Of a stretch of 64,000 nucleotides of DNA, positions 1 to 8,413 are shown in pieces. Origin of the DNA: an uncultured Kiloniellaceae bacterium (lineage in GTDB: Bacteria > Pseudomonadota > Alphaproteobacteria > Kiloniellales > Kiloniellaceae); assembly GCA_947493695.1 (NCBI GenBank), contig CANLSF010000005.1, forward strand, positions 546,096 to 610,095, read 5' to 3'. Below the pieces are notes generated by a model that ran no database searches, was not told the origin of the DNA, and worked only from the letters and a program-made list of their open reading frames with translations. Position 1 is the first letter of the stretch, and each line of letters starts with the position of its first letter. A program made the translations under genes and the position numbers.

Positions 1-1542
1 ACTGTGCATCTTCAGCGCCTGGGATAGAGCCTGAGTGTCGTTCTCACATCTATGAAAAGGCATAAAGCAGGCCTTTGCAGTAAAGGAAAAATCTGGTGGT
101 GTCGGGTCGCAGCCAACCGCGGTGACGTTGGCTTCCTCCATGGAGGTTTCGATCTCCAGATACCCCGCATTATTCCATACGATAAAGATCACAGGCAGCT
201 TCTCATCCACGGCGGTCATCAGTTCCGGCAGGGTAAACTGCGCGCCGCCATCCCCGGTTATGCAAACGACCTGACGGTCCGACGCCGCGATGGCCGCGCC
301 GATCGCCGCGGGGATGCCATAGCCCAAGGCCCCGTATCCGGCGGATGAGTTAAACCAGCCGCCTGCGCAATCATGATCGTAGTAGAGATTCCCGGCATAA
401 ATCGGCTGGGTCGAATCGCCGACGATAATCGAGTTTGGAAAAGAGTCCCGAATCACATTCAACATATCGACCTGATGACGATAATCCTTAGATAACTCCG
501 CCAGCGCCTTCGTCCGAGTTTCCTCTGCTTGAGATACACCCCAGTCAGACGCAGCCTTTCCTCCGATCAGACCTTTACTTAGTAGAGCCAGGACATTTGC
601 CGCCGTCCCCTGTATCTTAACCTCAGCAGGATGCCGGGCAAGCTGATCCGGGCAAACATCGATGCGGATCATATTGTCCAAAGGCGGCAAACCGTCATTA
701 CGGTAAATATCGTAGTCAGTCGATCCAAGCTCAGTGCCGACTGCAAGTATGGCATCCGACGCGCGCAGAAGATCCCGCACGGACTCCAGGCTCGCACTGG
801 CCGGCACGGTCAAGGGGTGAGCATGCATCAAGCCACGTGCGTTGATGGTCTGTACAACCGGCGCGCCCAGCTCTTCTGCGATAGCCAGCATAGCCTCTTC
901 CGCGTGACGCGCGCCACCACCGGCCAGGATGATGGGTTTTTCTGCCGCGGACAAAATCTTGACCGCTTTTGCGAGAACCTCCAAGGCCGGTGCAGTTAAG
1001 TCCTCAAAAACCGGCGCGACGAGCACTTGCCCAAATGGAGCTCCCATTACGTCCAAAGGAACCTCAAGATGCATCGGGCCGGGACGTTTCCTCCCGAAAT
1101 CCTGATAGATACTATTAAGAGCAGGCATCAGCTCGGCATCTGAATTCACCTGTTCCGACCGCTGGGCGATCAGGGCGCAGACGCCCTGCTGGTCAGGAAG
1201 TTCATGCAGGTGTCCCAAACCGCGGCCAAGATCAGCGCGCTCGTTCACACTGGAAACCACCAGCATGGGCACGCTCTCGGACCGCGCCTGCGCCATCGGT
1301 GTCAGGATGTTGGTAATGCCCGGCCCGGTAATGACCAAGGCGACGCCCGGCTTTCCCGACACCCGCGCAAAGCCATCGGCCATAAAGCCTGCGCCCTGCT
1401 CATGGCGCGCGATAACATGCCGGATCCGCGATGTCGCGAGACCGCGATAGAGTTCAACCGTATGCACACCGGGCAGACCAAAAACAACCGGCACTTCCCG
1501 CGCCTCAAGGTACTGGACAATTGCTTCACCGATACTGGTCAT
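1..1542 (-). CDS. Thiamine-diphosphate-dependent acetolactate-synthase-like decarboxylase (partial, C-terminus beyond window)
   Basis: 514 codons are present and the frame runs off the left edge, so the last roughly 30-40 residues are missing compared with the usual ~540-550. The start is the ATG at 1542. The three-domain ThDP fold is readable: PYR domain with the catalytic Glu48 in a RHEQGAGFMADGFAR segment, a central domain around 190-325, and the PP domain with the cofactor motif GDGGAQFT (430-437) followed by WNNAGY (456-461). The overall look is closest to the group containing 5-guanidino-2-oxopentanoate decarboxylase (AruI) and related 2-oxo acid decarboxylases rather than true IlvB; this subfamily call is from memory and tentative. 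It is divergent from an aldehyde dehydrogenase gene (259 bp apart), which fits a decarboxylase making an aldehyde that the neighbour oxidises. Certain as a ThDP enzyme, uncertain in substrate. Confidence 0.85.
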   Translation of the reverse strand, partial: MTSIGEAIVQYLEAREVPVVFGLPGVHTVELYRGLATSRIRHVIARHEQGAGFMADGFARVSGKPGVALVITGPGITNILTPMAQARSESVPMLVVSSVNERADLGRGLGHLHELPDQQGVCALIAQRSEQVNSDAELMPALNSIYQDFGRKRPGPMHLEVPLDVMGAPFGQVLVAPVFEDLTAPALEVLAKAVKILSAAEKPIILAGGGARHAEEAMLAIAEELGAPVVQTINARGLMHAHPLTVPASASLESVRDLLRASDAILAVGTELGSTDYDIYRNDGLPPLDNMIRIDVCPDQLARHPAEVKIQGTAANVLALLSKGLIGGKAASDWGVSQAEETRTKALAELSKDYRHQVDMLNVIRDSFPNSIIVGDSTQPIYAGNLYYDHDCAGGWFNSSAGYGALGYGIPAAIGAAIAASDRQVVCITGDGGAQFTLPELMTAVDEKLPVIFIVWNNAGYLEIETSMEEANVTAVGCDPTPPDFSFTAKACFMPFHRCENDTQALSQALKMHS

Positions 1543-1801
1543 GGAGGCTTCCTGATAGGCGCATACGAATCTGACAACATGTCGATCCTCACAATCCTAG
1601 ATCAGGCAGCAGGGCTGATTTTGTCAATGAAATACGGCCCGGCGGAGACGCTGAATATCTTACCGGTAAGCAATGTCGAAATGTGGGAGCTGCTATTCAA
1701 AATTTCTATTTTAAACTATCTGCGCGAAGCCCGATGCTATAGCCGTGTAAAAACTGCATTCCGCCAGACGCGAAAGCGCCGGGCCCAGAGGAGACGACAT
1801 C

Positions 1802-3277
1802 ATGGAAAAGTACCAGCATTACATCAACGGCACCTGGGTGGTGCCAGACGCTGGGAAATGGTTCGAGACGGTCAACCCCTACAGCGGAGCGCCCTGGGCT
1901 GAGATTGCTCACGGCAACGGCGCGGACGTCGATCGTGCTGTCGCAGCGGCCAAAACTGCCTTTGACGGCGAGTGGTCCATGATGAAGCCTTCTCAGAGGG
2001 GCCGCCTGCTCATGCGTCTTGCTGACCTGATCGAGCGCGAGGCCGAAGCCCTGGCTGAAATCGAGGTGCGTGACAACGGCAAACTCTATGCCGAAATGTC
2101 AGCGCAAACCAAATACATGGCCGAATGGTATCGCTATTACGGCGGCCTTGCCGATAAGATCGAGGGCGCCGTCATTCCGACAGATAAGGAAGCGGTGCTC
2201 AATTTCACACGCTATGAGCCGCTGGGCGTGATTGCGATGATCACCCCATGGAACTCTCCCCTCCTGCTCCTTGCATGGAAGCTTGCGGCGGCCCTGGCAG
2301 CCGGAAATACTGCCGTCATCAAGCCTTCCGAATTTACATCAGCATCAACGCTCGCCTTCATGGAGCTGTTCGAGGAGGCCGGGTTCCCAACGGGCGTGGT
2401 CAACACGGTGACCGGCTTTGGCGCAGATGTCGGGCAGGCGCTGGTCGCCCACAAAGACATAGCGAAAATCGCCTTTACAGGCTCCGACATCGCCGGACGG
2501 AAAATCAACGAGGCCGCTGCGCACGATCTCAAACATGTATCCCTGGAGCTGGGTGGGAAATCCCCCAATATTGTCTTCGAAGACGCCGACCAGGAAGCGG
2601 CAGTCATGGGCGCGATCTCCGGTATCTTCGCGGCCACGGGCCAGACCTGCATCGCCGGTTCCCGCCTGCTGCTGCAAAAGTCCATACACAACGAATTCGT
2701 AGAGCGTCTGGTCAAGGTTGCGAGCGAGGCGAAAATCGGCGATCCCATGTCTGCAGAGACACATGTCGGACCGGTCACGACGCCGCCGCAGTATAAGAAG
2801 GTGCTCGACTACATCGAGATCGCTCGCGCGGAAGGCGCAACATGCGTCCTGGGTGGAAAGCCCTTTGATGGGCCCGGCGCAACCGGCGGACAATTTGTCG
2901 AACCGACGATCTTCACGGATGTGCGCAACGACATGCGCATTGCCCAGGAAGAGGTTTTCGGACCGGTTCTCTCGGTGATCCCTTTCGAAGATGAAGCAGA
3001 CGCCCTGCGCATCGCAAATGATATCGACTTCGGCCTGGCGGCTGGCGTCTGGACAAAAGACATGGGCTGCGCCCTTCGGATGTCAGAGCGATTAAAAGCC
3101 GGTACCGTCTGGGTCAACACCTACCGCGCCGTCAGTTACACCTCGCCCTTCGGCGGATACAAGCAAAGCGGGATCGGCCGGGAAAGCGGACTGGAAGCGA
3201 TCAAGGAATACCTTCAAGTGAAATCCGTCTGGCTGGCACAGGCTTCGTCGGTAGCCAACCCCTTCATCATCCGCTGA
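1802..3277 (+). CDS. NAD(P)+-dependent aldehyde dehydrogenase
   Basis: 491 residues, full length for the ALDH superfamily. The cofactor and catalytic residues are in place: Asn151 in TPWNSP, general base Glu249 in LELGGKSP and nucleophile Cys283 in GQTCIAGSR. An AGAGGAGA ribosome-binding site lies just before the ATG. The enzyme oxidises an aldehyde to the carboxylate in the cytoplasm. It lies between a divergent 2-oxo-acid-decarboxylase-like gene and a convergent two-subunit ThDP decarboxylase, so its substrate is plausibly the aldehyde made by one of these. The family is too broad to name the substrate from sequence. Confidence 0.93.
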   Translation: MEKYQHYINGTWVVPDAGKWFETVNPYSGAPWAEIAHGNGADVDRAVAAAKTAFDGEWSMMKPSQRGRLLMRLADLIEREAEALAEIEVRDNGKLYAEMSAQTKYMAEWYRYYGGLADKIEGAVIPTDKEAVLNFTRYEPLGVIAMITPWNSPLLLLAWKLAAALAAGNTAVIKPSEFTSASTLAFMELFEEAGFPTGVVNTVTGFGADVGQALVAHKDIAKIAFTGSDIAGRKINEAAAHDLKHVSLELGGKSPNIVFEDADQEAAVMGAISGIFAATGQTCIAGSRLLLQKSIHNEFVERLVKVASEAKIGDPMSAETHVGPVTTPPQYKKVLDYIEIARAEGATCVLGGKPFDGPGATGGQFVEPTIFTDVRNDMRIAQEEVFGPVLSVIPFEDEADALRIANDIDFGLAAGVWTKDMGCALRMSERLKAGTVWVNTYRAVSYTSPFGGYKQSGIGRESGLEAIKEYLQVKSVWLAQASSVANPFIIR

Positions 3278-3314
3278 TCGACAACAACCACACGGCTATC
3301 GCCTTGGGCCTGAG

Positions 3315-3899
3315 CTAGAAACTTGTCTGCCCGAGCGCCGCGCGAACCCGGTTCTTGATGTAAACGCCGTCGCGGGATGGCAGTACCCGTTCTTCCTCGG
3401 CCACATCGATTGTGATGGCTGCAAAGTTCAGCGCGTTCTTCGCATGAATTCGCGCGTGCAAATCCTGAACACCCGCCATATCGGTGATACGGGCCGTCCA
3501 GTCGAAGTTGACGCTTTGCGCGACTCTGTCGAGTTCAATGCCGTGGCCTGCATGGCTGCGCTGCATGCCCGTTTCGCCGTAATGACCATTGTCGAGAACG
3601 GCAATGGTTAGATTCCTGGGCGCCTGAACGGCAATCGTCGCCAGCGCCCCCATTCCCATCAGCATCTCACCGTCACCGGTGACCACCAGAACAGAATCCT
3701 GTGGCCTGGACATCGCCAGACCGAGACCAACTGTTGCGGCGCTGCCCATCGCGGCCCAGAGATAATAATTCCGGTCGTGATCTCCCGCCGCCATGACATC
3801 GTAGGATGGCGAGCCGAGACCAGTCGTTACAATCAGATCGCCGCGATCTTTCAGCAACTCGGCAACGACGTCTCTTCGGTTCAAAAGGGCTGAGGTCAT
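3315..3899 (-). CDS. ThDP decarboxylase, beta (PP-domain) subunit; sulfopyruvate/phosphonopyruvate decarboxylase type
   Basis: 194 residues from the ATG at 3899, which overlaps the stop of the upstream alpha-subunit gene as ATGA (translational coupling); a longer reading from 3914 is possible but less likely. It is a stand-alone cofactor-binding domain: GDG at 75-77 and Asn104 in the NGHYGETG segment form the ThDP/Mg2+ motif. Together with the alpha subunit it matches the split architecture of ComDE sulfopyruvate decarboxylase and phosphonopyruvate decarboxylases. No Xsc-like sulfoacetaldehyde acetyltransferase or phosphonate genes are visible nearby, so the actual 2-oxo acid is unassigned. 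Confidence 0.85.
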   Translation of the reverse strand: MTSALLNRRDVVAELLKDRGDLIVTTGLGSPSYDVMAAGDHDRNYYLWAAMGSAATVGLGLAMSRPQDSVLVVTGDGEMLMGMGALATIAVQAPRNLTIAVLDNGHYGETGMQRSHAGHGIELDRVAQSVNFDWTARITDMAGVQDLHARIHAKNALNFAAITIDVAEEERVLPSRDGVYIKNRVRAALGQTSF

Positions 3900-4456
3900 T
3901 TCGCCTTGTTCCATTCCTTTTTGCCGATCAGTTGCTGGCTTAACAGAACCGCACAGGCCTGATCCCCTTCAAACGCCATCGTCGCCGCACCGCGCAACAA
4001 CCCCTCAACCTCTTCCGCCTTCTCCGCGCGCCAGGTCCTGACGCCCATCAGGTTCAAGGCCGCCTCGGTCACCTGCCCCATCGGGTTTTGCCACTGATTG
4101 AATTCGGCCCAATCGCCGCGCATCGTGACCACCATCAGCAGCGGGAAACGCGCACAAACCTGGAGCGCCAGCGTGTTGATACAGTTGCCGACACCGCTGG
4201 ATTGCAGCAACAACACGCCGCGATCCCCTCCAAGCCAGGCACCGGCCAGGTAGCCGATCCCCTCTTCTTCAGTGGTCAGGACAACCGAATGAACAGCTTC
4301 GTCTTCGGCAAAGCGTTCGATCGCTGTGGAATGACCTGCATCGGGCACATAGGCCGCGTGCTTCACATCGAATTCTTTCAGCACTTCATAGATCTGTGCT
4401 TTCCAATCAATCGACGGAACACCATGGGAGGGCGTTTGCAGCATGCGCGGGCTCAC
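3896..4456 (-). CDS. ThDP decarboxylase, alpha (PYR-domain) subunit; sulfopyruvate/phosphonopyruvate decarboxylase type
   Basis: 186 residues making up a single PYR domain with the activating glutamate in a TTEEEGIGYLAG segment (61-72). It is the partner of the PP-domain protein encoded immediately downstream (4-bp overlap), and the two should form one enzyme. The first 15 or so residues look poorly conserved, so the true start may be slightly internal. It is divergent from a LysR-type regulator 105 bp away, the usual arrangement for a regulator controlling its neighbour. Confidence 0.85.
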   Translation of the reverse strand: MSPRMLQTPSHGVPSIDWKAQIYEVLKEFDVKHAAYVPDAGHSTAIERFAEDEAVHSVVLTTEEEGIGYLAGAWLGGDRGVLLLQSSGVGNCINTLALQVCARFPLLMVVTMRGDWAEFNQWQNPMGQVTEAALNLMGVRTWRAEKAEEVEGLLRGAATMAFEGDQACAVLLSQQLIGKKEWNKAK

Positions 4457-4561
4457 AATTCAGTTTAGTTGCGCGAGATGTCAGCAAGAACCATAGGTCT
4501 GCAGCAGACATATTAAAAATATAAGATTTTACAAAGAGCTATAGAATTTTTAAATAGGAAG

Positions 4562-5494
4562 ATGGATCTTAAACAGCTCAACACCTTTGTGCAGGTGGCC
4601 GAACTCGGCAGCCTTAGCAAAACGGCAGAGCGTCTGAGAATTGCGCAACCAGCCCTCAGCCGACAAGTGCGCATGCTGGAAGAAGAACTCAAGACCCAGC
4701 TTTTCTCACGCCACGGGCGCGGCATGCTTCTGACCGAAGCGGGCGAGCTCTTGCTGTCGCGGGCAACCTCGATCCTGAGGCAGGTGGAGGAAACACGCGC
4801 CGATTTGATTGAGCAGACGGAAGCGATCCGGGGAAAAGTGGTCGTCGGCATCCCGCCAACGGTTGGCGATATCCTCGCGGCTCGTATCACGGCGCGATTT
4901 CGTTCTCTCTATCCGGACGTCAGACTCAGGATTGTTCCCGCCTTTACCGAGTATCTTCTGGAGTGGCTCCATCGCGGTGAGATTGACATCGCCGTGGTGT
5001 ATGCGCAGGAGAATCCGGCAAATCTCATGATTCAGCCTTTGCTGATGGAAAACCTCTTTCTGGTCGCAAGCAGGCAAGATGCGCTCGATACCGATCAAGC
5101 GGTGCGTTTTTCCGAGCTCGCAAAGCGCACACTCGTCCTTCCCGGTCCGCGGCACAGCCTGCGCATACTCCTGGAGCAGGAAGCACAGAACCAGGGTCTC
5201 ACGCTCGATGTTCCGGTGGAGGCGGACGCACTGCAAACGTTAAAAGATCTAGCCCGTCGGGGACATGCCGCGACTGTGCTACCCTATGCTTCCATCCACG
5301 AAGAACTCGAAGAAGGAAAACTTACCGCGGCCTCCCTGGTCGAACCTTCACTCTCGCGCAAACTCGTCGTCGCTCTGCCCCTGGGACGACAGACCTCCAA
5401 TGCGGTGAACCGGTTTTCTCAAGAGCTCTACAGGGAAGTGACCCGAATGGTCGATGAAGGCGTCTGGAATGGGCAGCTGCTGCTGAAACGGTGA
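4562..5494 (+). CDS. LysR-type transcriptional regulator
   Basis: 310 residues. The N-terminal winged helix-turn-helix (about 1-60) has the family pattern LxxF..VAELGSLSKTAERL..AQPALSRQVRMLE, followed by a linker helix and a periplasmic-binding-protein-like effector domain (about 90-300). It is divergently placed to the two-subunit ThDP decarboxylase operon, with an AT-rich 105-bp intergenic stretch as the probable site of regulation. Effector unknown; overall it resembles the Nac/nitrogen-assimilation-control-like branch, but that is only an impression. Confidence 0.92.
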   Translation: MDLKQLNTFVQVAELGSLSKTAERLRIAQPALSRQVRMLEEELKTQLFSRHGRGMLLTEAGELLLSRATSILRQVEETRADLIEQTEAIRGKVVVGIPPTVGDILAARITARFRSLYPDVRLRIVPAFTEYLLEWLHRGEIDIAVVYAQENPANLMIQPLLMENLFLVASRQDALDTDQAVRFSELAKRTLVLPGPRHSLRILLEQEAQNQGLTLDVPVEADALQTLKDLARRGHAATVLPYASIHEELEEGKLTAASLVEPSLSRKLVVALPLGRQTSNAVNRFSQELYREVTRMVDEGVWNGQLLLKR

Positions 5495-5619
5495 GAGCAA
5501 TGATCTGATGAAACCACGCGATCAACAAAGGTCTCTTTATTCAGCCGCCCGCTCCAAAGCAAACAGATCCCGAGCTGCGGCACTCAGAAAATTCCTGCGC
5601 AGCCGAAACCCCGCCAGTT

Positions 5620-5988
5620 CTATGGAACCAGGCAAGCGTCGACAGCGACCAGCAACTCATTATTATCCAGGGGTTTGTAAAATGTTTTGCAGGCGCCAAG
5701 CTTTTTGGCCATCGCGAGAAAGTCGAAATTACCGATACGCGACCCGCCGGAGATGGCGATAATTTTTAAGTCAGGCCGCATTTTCTGCAGCTCCATGATC
5801 GTCTCTAAACCGTCTTTCTCCGGCATAACGATATCGGCGATGACAAGTTCCACGGGGATCGTTTTAACAGCGTTAATCGCCTGCCTCCCATCAGTGACCG
5901 CAGTCACGTCATGACCGGCACGAGAAAGAAACACCTCCAGCATTTCGCAAATAAGCGGTTCATCGTCGACAACCAGGATCTTCGCCAC
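5620..5988 (-). CDS. Single-domain response regulator (CheY-like receiver)
   Basis: 122 residues, a receiver domain only, with no output domain. The acidic pocket is Asp8/Asp9, the phosphoacceptor is Asp52 (in IADIVMPEKDG), the switch residue is Ser80 and the conserved lysine is Lys105 (FYKPL). It is 23 bp downstream of a histidine kinase gene and surely its partner. Without an output domain it must act by protein contact, like CheY, or in a phosphorelay. The kinase shares its sensor region with the neighbouring chemotaxis receptor, so a role in motility is a reasonable inference. Confidence 0.93.
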   Translation of the reverse strand: MAKILVVDDEPLICEMLEVFLSRAGHDVTAVTDGRQAINAVKTIPVELVIADIVMPEKDGLETIMELQKMRPDLKIIAISGGSRIGNFDFLAMAKKLGACKTFYKPLDNNELLVAVDACLVP

Positions 5989-6011
5989 TTTTCCCCTCCA
6001 AAAAGACGGTA

Positions 6012-8198
6012 CTACATCATGGAACTCAGCGCACCGCCGCTTTCGAGCCTCTTCCCTTCAAAGACCGGGAGATAAACCTCAAAAGTTGTCCCCTGCCCGA
6101 CTCGGGTAGAAATCACTATGACACCTTCATGCCCCGTTACAATACCATGCACAACCGACAGCCCCAGGCCTGTGCCTTCACCAACCGGCTTTGTTGTGAA
6201 AAAGGGATCGTAGATTTTCAGGAGCACATCATCGGCAATTCCGCAGCCGTGATCTGCCACCACCAGGCGTACGTATGGTCCGGGTCGCAAGCCCAAGTGC
6301 TTTTCAGCGAAAGACTGATCGACATGAGTCTGGTACATCTCCAGACGAATGGATCCCTTTCCGCCCTTGTAGGACTGATAGGCGTTGGTCATCAGATTCA
6401 CGGTCAGTTGCTGAATCTGTGTCTCATCGGCCAACACAACACCGCAATCGTCATCAATCTCCATATCGAGAACCATTGTAGACGGTAAGCCCGCCCTCAG
6501 GAGCGTAACGGATTCACGAACGGCATGGCTGATCTGGAGGGGCTCCCTGTTCGGTTGTTCGCGACGGCTGAAGAACAGTATCTGATCAACAATCGACTTC
6601 GAGCGTTGCGCCGCCTGATCAATTTTCGTGATGAGCTTGTTGATGAGACTTTCTTTAGGTGAATCTTCCAACGCAATTTTGGTACAGCCGAGAATAACGT
6701 ACAGCATGTTGTTGAAATCATGCGCAATACCACCGGCCAGAGTCCCCAGACTGTCGAGTTTCTGGGTATGTACCAGCTGACTCTCCAGGGTTTCCCGCCG
6801 GACGAGCTCTCGTTCCAGATCCCGGTTGGCTGAATCCAATTGATCGGTCCGTTGCTGCACCTGCGCCCGCAATTGGTCAAAGGTGCTTCTGAGCTGCGTC
6901 ACCTCATCGCCACGCCTGCGCAGGGGAGGAACGTTGAAGCCGTAACGCTCACCCAACGAGACCATATCGCCTGTGAGGTTTGTAATCGGGCGTATAACCG
7001 TCAGCACGATAAAGGAAAGCAGACCTACTGAGCCGATGATCGCGACGATCAGCAGCGTCAGAATCGTTGTTCTGGCCTGATCAACCGCCTGCTCTGCGGC
7101 TTCATCGGCGCCGTCACTGATCGCGTCAGCAGTCTCGGCCACCTGGTCGAGTGCGACCACAGCATTGTCCGCATCCGTTTCCAGCCGGTCACCCAACACC
7201 CGTGTCTGGTACTTTGCTTCTAACATCGCGCGATGAGTGTCGAAGAGTTGGTCGACCCCGTGGGCAATTTCGAACAAATTGTCGAGCCTGATTCTTAGCT
7301 CGTCGACATCGCCCCGATCCGCTTGCGTTTCTGTCAGGCGTCTCAGGACGAGGAGATGTGGATCAACACTCTCGTAGAGTGCAACAAAATCGGCTTCAAT
7401 GGTTTTCAGATGTTCCGGGTTGCGCTCTGCAACGAACTCTCCGGCTGTATCCTGAAGCTCGATAATGAGGCGTTGCATCTTCAGTGCCGATTCGACCACC
7501 GGGTAGTCCTTGTCAAAAAGCTGACCCAGAACTCCATTTACGGAAGATCCACCGGCGCCTCGCTCCGCCAGTCTGTCACCTTCCTCCTCCGCCTTGGCCA
7601 TCTGAAGTTCATTTTTTTCGGCAAGGACATCCAAGAGCTGGGTCAACTCATAACCTGCCTTATCGAAGGCTGTGAGGAATCTTGTCTCTTCGAGTTCCTT
7701 GTGCAGGGCAAGTCTCAGGACCGAAATCATCTGGAGCGCATGCTCGTTAAACTCAGATTGCTCCTGACGTGCCGTTTCAAGTTCATCGAGAAGCGAAACA
7801 TCGGTGACCAGACTCTGTAGTTCGAGATAAGTCTCATCGAATTTTTCGTCAAGAATGCCGAGCTCGCGCACAATTGGCTCAATTCGATTTAGGTCGTCGT
7901 CGGCCACGACTTCCTCCGCCACCTTATTTGCTTCAAAAATCAGCGCAATAAGGTCGTCAGACGTCTCAACTGTGGGCGCCGCCACGTCTGAAATATTGTT
8001 CAGGGTGGTGTTGATTCGGTCGATAAAATACAAGCCTGCGACGCCAACCAATACCGCCGCAATCGCAATTGTCGCGAAACCGGCAACAAGTTTTTTCGAG
8101 ATATTGAGGTCAATGAAGGGCGAAAAAAATCTGAGAAGCGCCGAAGGCGACCGAAGTCCCCGCGGCTCCACGGCGATAAAATCACTGGACGAGACCAT
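6012..8198 (-). CDS. Membrane-bound sensor histidine kinase with long helical extracytoplasmic sensor
   Basis: 728 residues from the ATG at 8198, which is preceded by GAGGGGG; an in-frame TTG at 8213 lies upstream of that ribosome-binding site. The order is TM1 (about 38-59), a large alpha-helical extracytoplasmic region (about 60-380), TM2, HAMP, then HisKA with the phosphoacceptor His493 in GGIAHDFNN, and HATPase_c with N box (NLMTNAYQS) and G boxes (DHGCGI, GTGLGLS). The kinase core is of the HDFNN type. Its TM1-sensor-TM2 part is visibly homologous to that of the methyl-accepting chemotaxis protein encoded next door, sharing for example DYPVVE-ALK-QR, LQDTAGE and LFDTHR. It phosphorylates, most likely, the receiver protein encoded 23 bp downstream. 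Confidence 0.93.
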   Translation of the reverse strand: MVSSSDFIAVEPRGLRSPSALLRFFSPFIDLNISKKLVAGFATIAIAAVLVGVAGLYFIDRINTTLNNISDVAAPTVETSDDLIALIFEANKVAEEVVADDDLNRIEPIVRELGILDEKFDETYLELQSLVTDVSLLDELETARQEQSEFNEHALQMISVLRLALHKELEETRFLTAFDKAGYELTQLLDVLAEKNELQMAKAEEEGDRLAERGAGGSSVNGVLGQLFDKDYPVVESALKMQRLIIELQDTAGEFVAERNPEHLKTIEADFVALYESVDPHLLVLRRLTETQADRGDVDELRIRLDNLFEIAHGVDQLFDTHRAMLEAKYQTRVLGDRLETDADNAVVALDQVAETADAISDGADEAAEQAVDQARTTILTLLIVAIIGSVGLLSFIVLTVIRPITNLTGDMVSLGERYGFNVPPLRRRGDEVTQLRSTFDQLRAQVQQRTDQLDSANRDLERELVRRETLESQLVHTQKLDSLGTLAGGIAHDFNNMLYVILGCTKIALEDSPKESLINKLITKIDQAAQRSKSIVDQILFFSRREQPNREPLQISHAVRESVTLLRAGLPSTMVLDMEIDDDCGVVLADETQIQQLTVNLMTNAYQSYKGGKGSIRLEMYQTHVDQSFAEKHLGLRPGPYVRLVVADHGCGIADDVLLKIYDPFFTTKPVGEGTGLGLSVVHGIVTGHEGVIVISTRVGQGTTFEVYLPVFEGKRLESGGALSSMM

Positions 8199-8413
8199 GT
8201 TCCCCCTCAACAAACGTCATCAGCACGATCATTATCGGTACATAAAGGTTGGAATGATCCTGACCGAACGCGAAAACAAAGCACACTTTCCTTGATGTGG
8301 CCGTTTCCTGGCCCCCGGCTGAGCTCTAAAAAGCGCGCCGCACAGTTAGGGTATCCCTCATTCCAGCCTCCAAATGCATCCGTCGGTATGCTAGCAGAGA
8401 ATCCCACCCTCGT

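Noticed and set aside
1204..1902. Plus-strand open frame of 232 codons over the ThDP enzyme and aldehyde dehydrogenase start
   Set aside because: It is antisense to the clear ThDP enzyme frame and overlaps the dehydrogenase in another frame; no motif and biased composition of a shadow frame.
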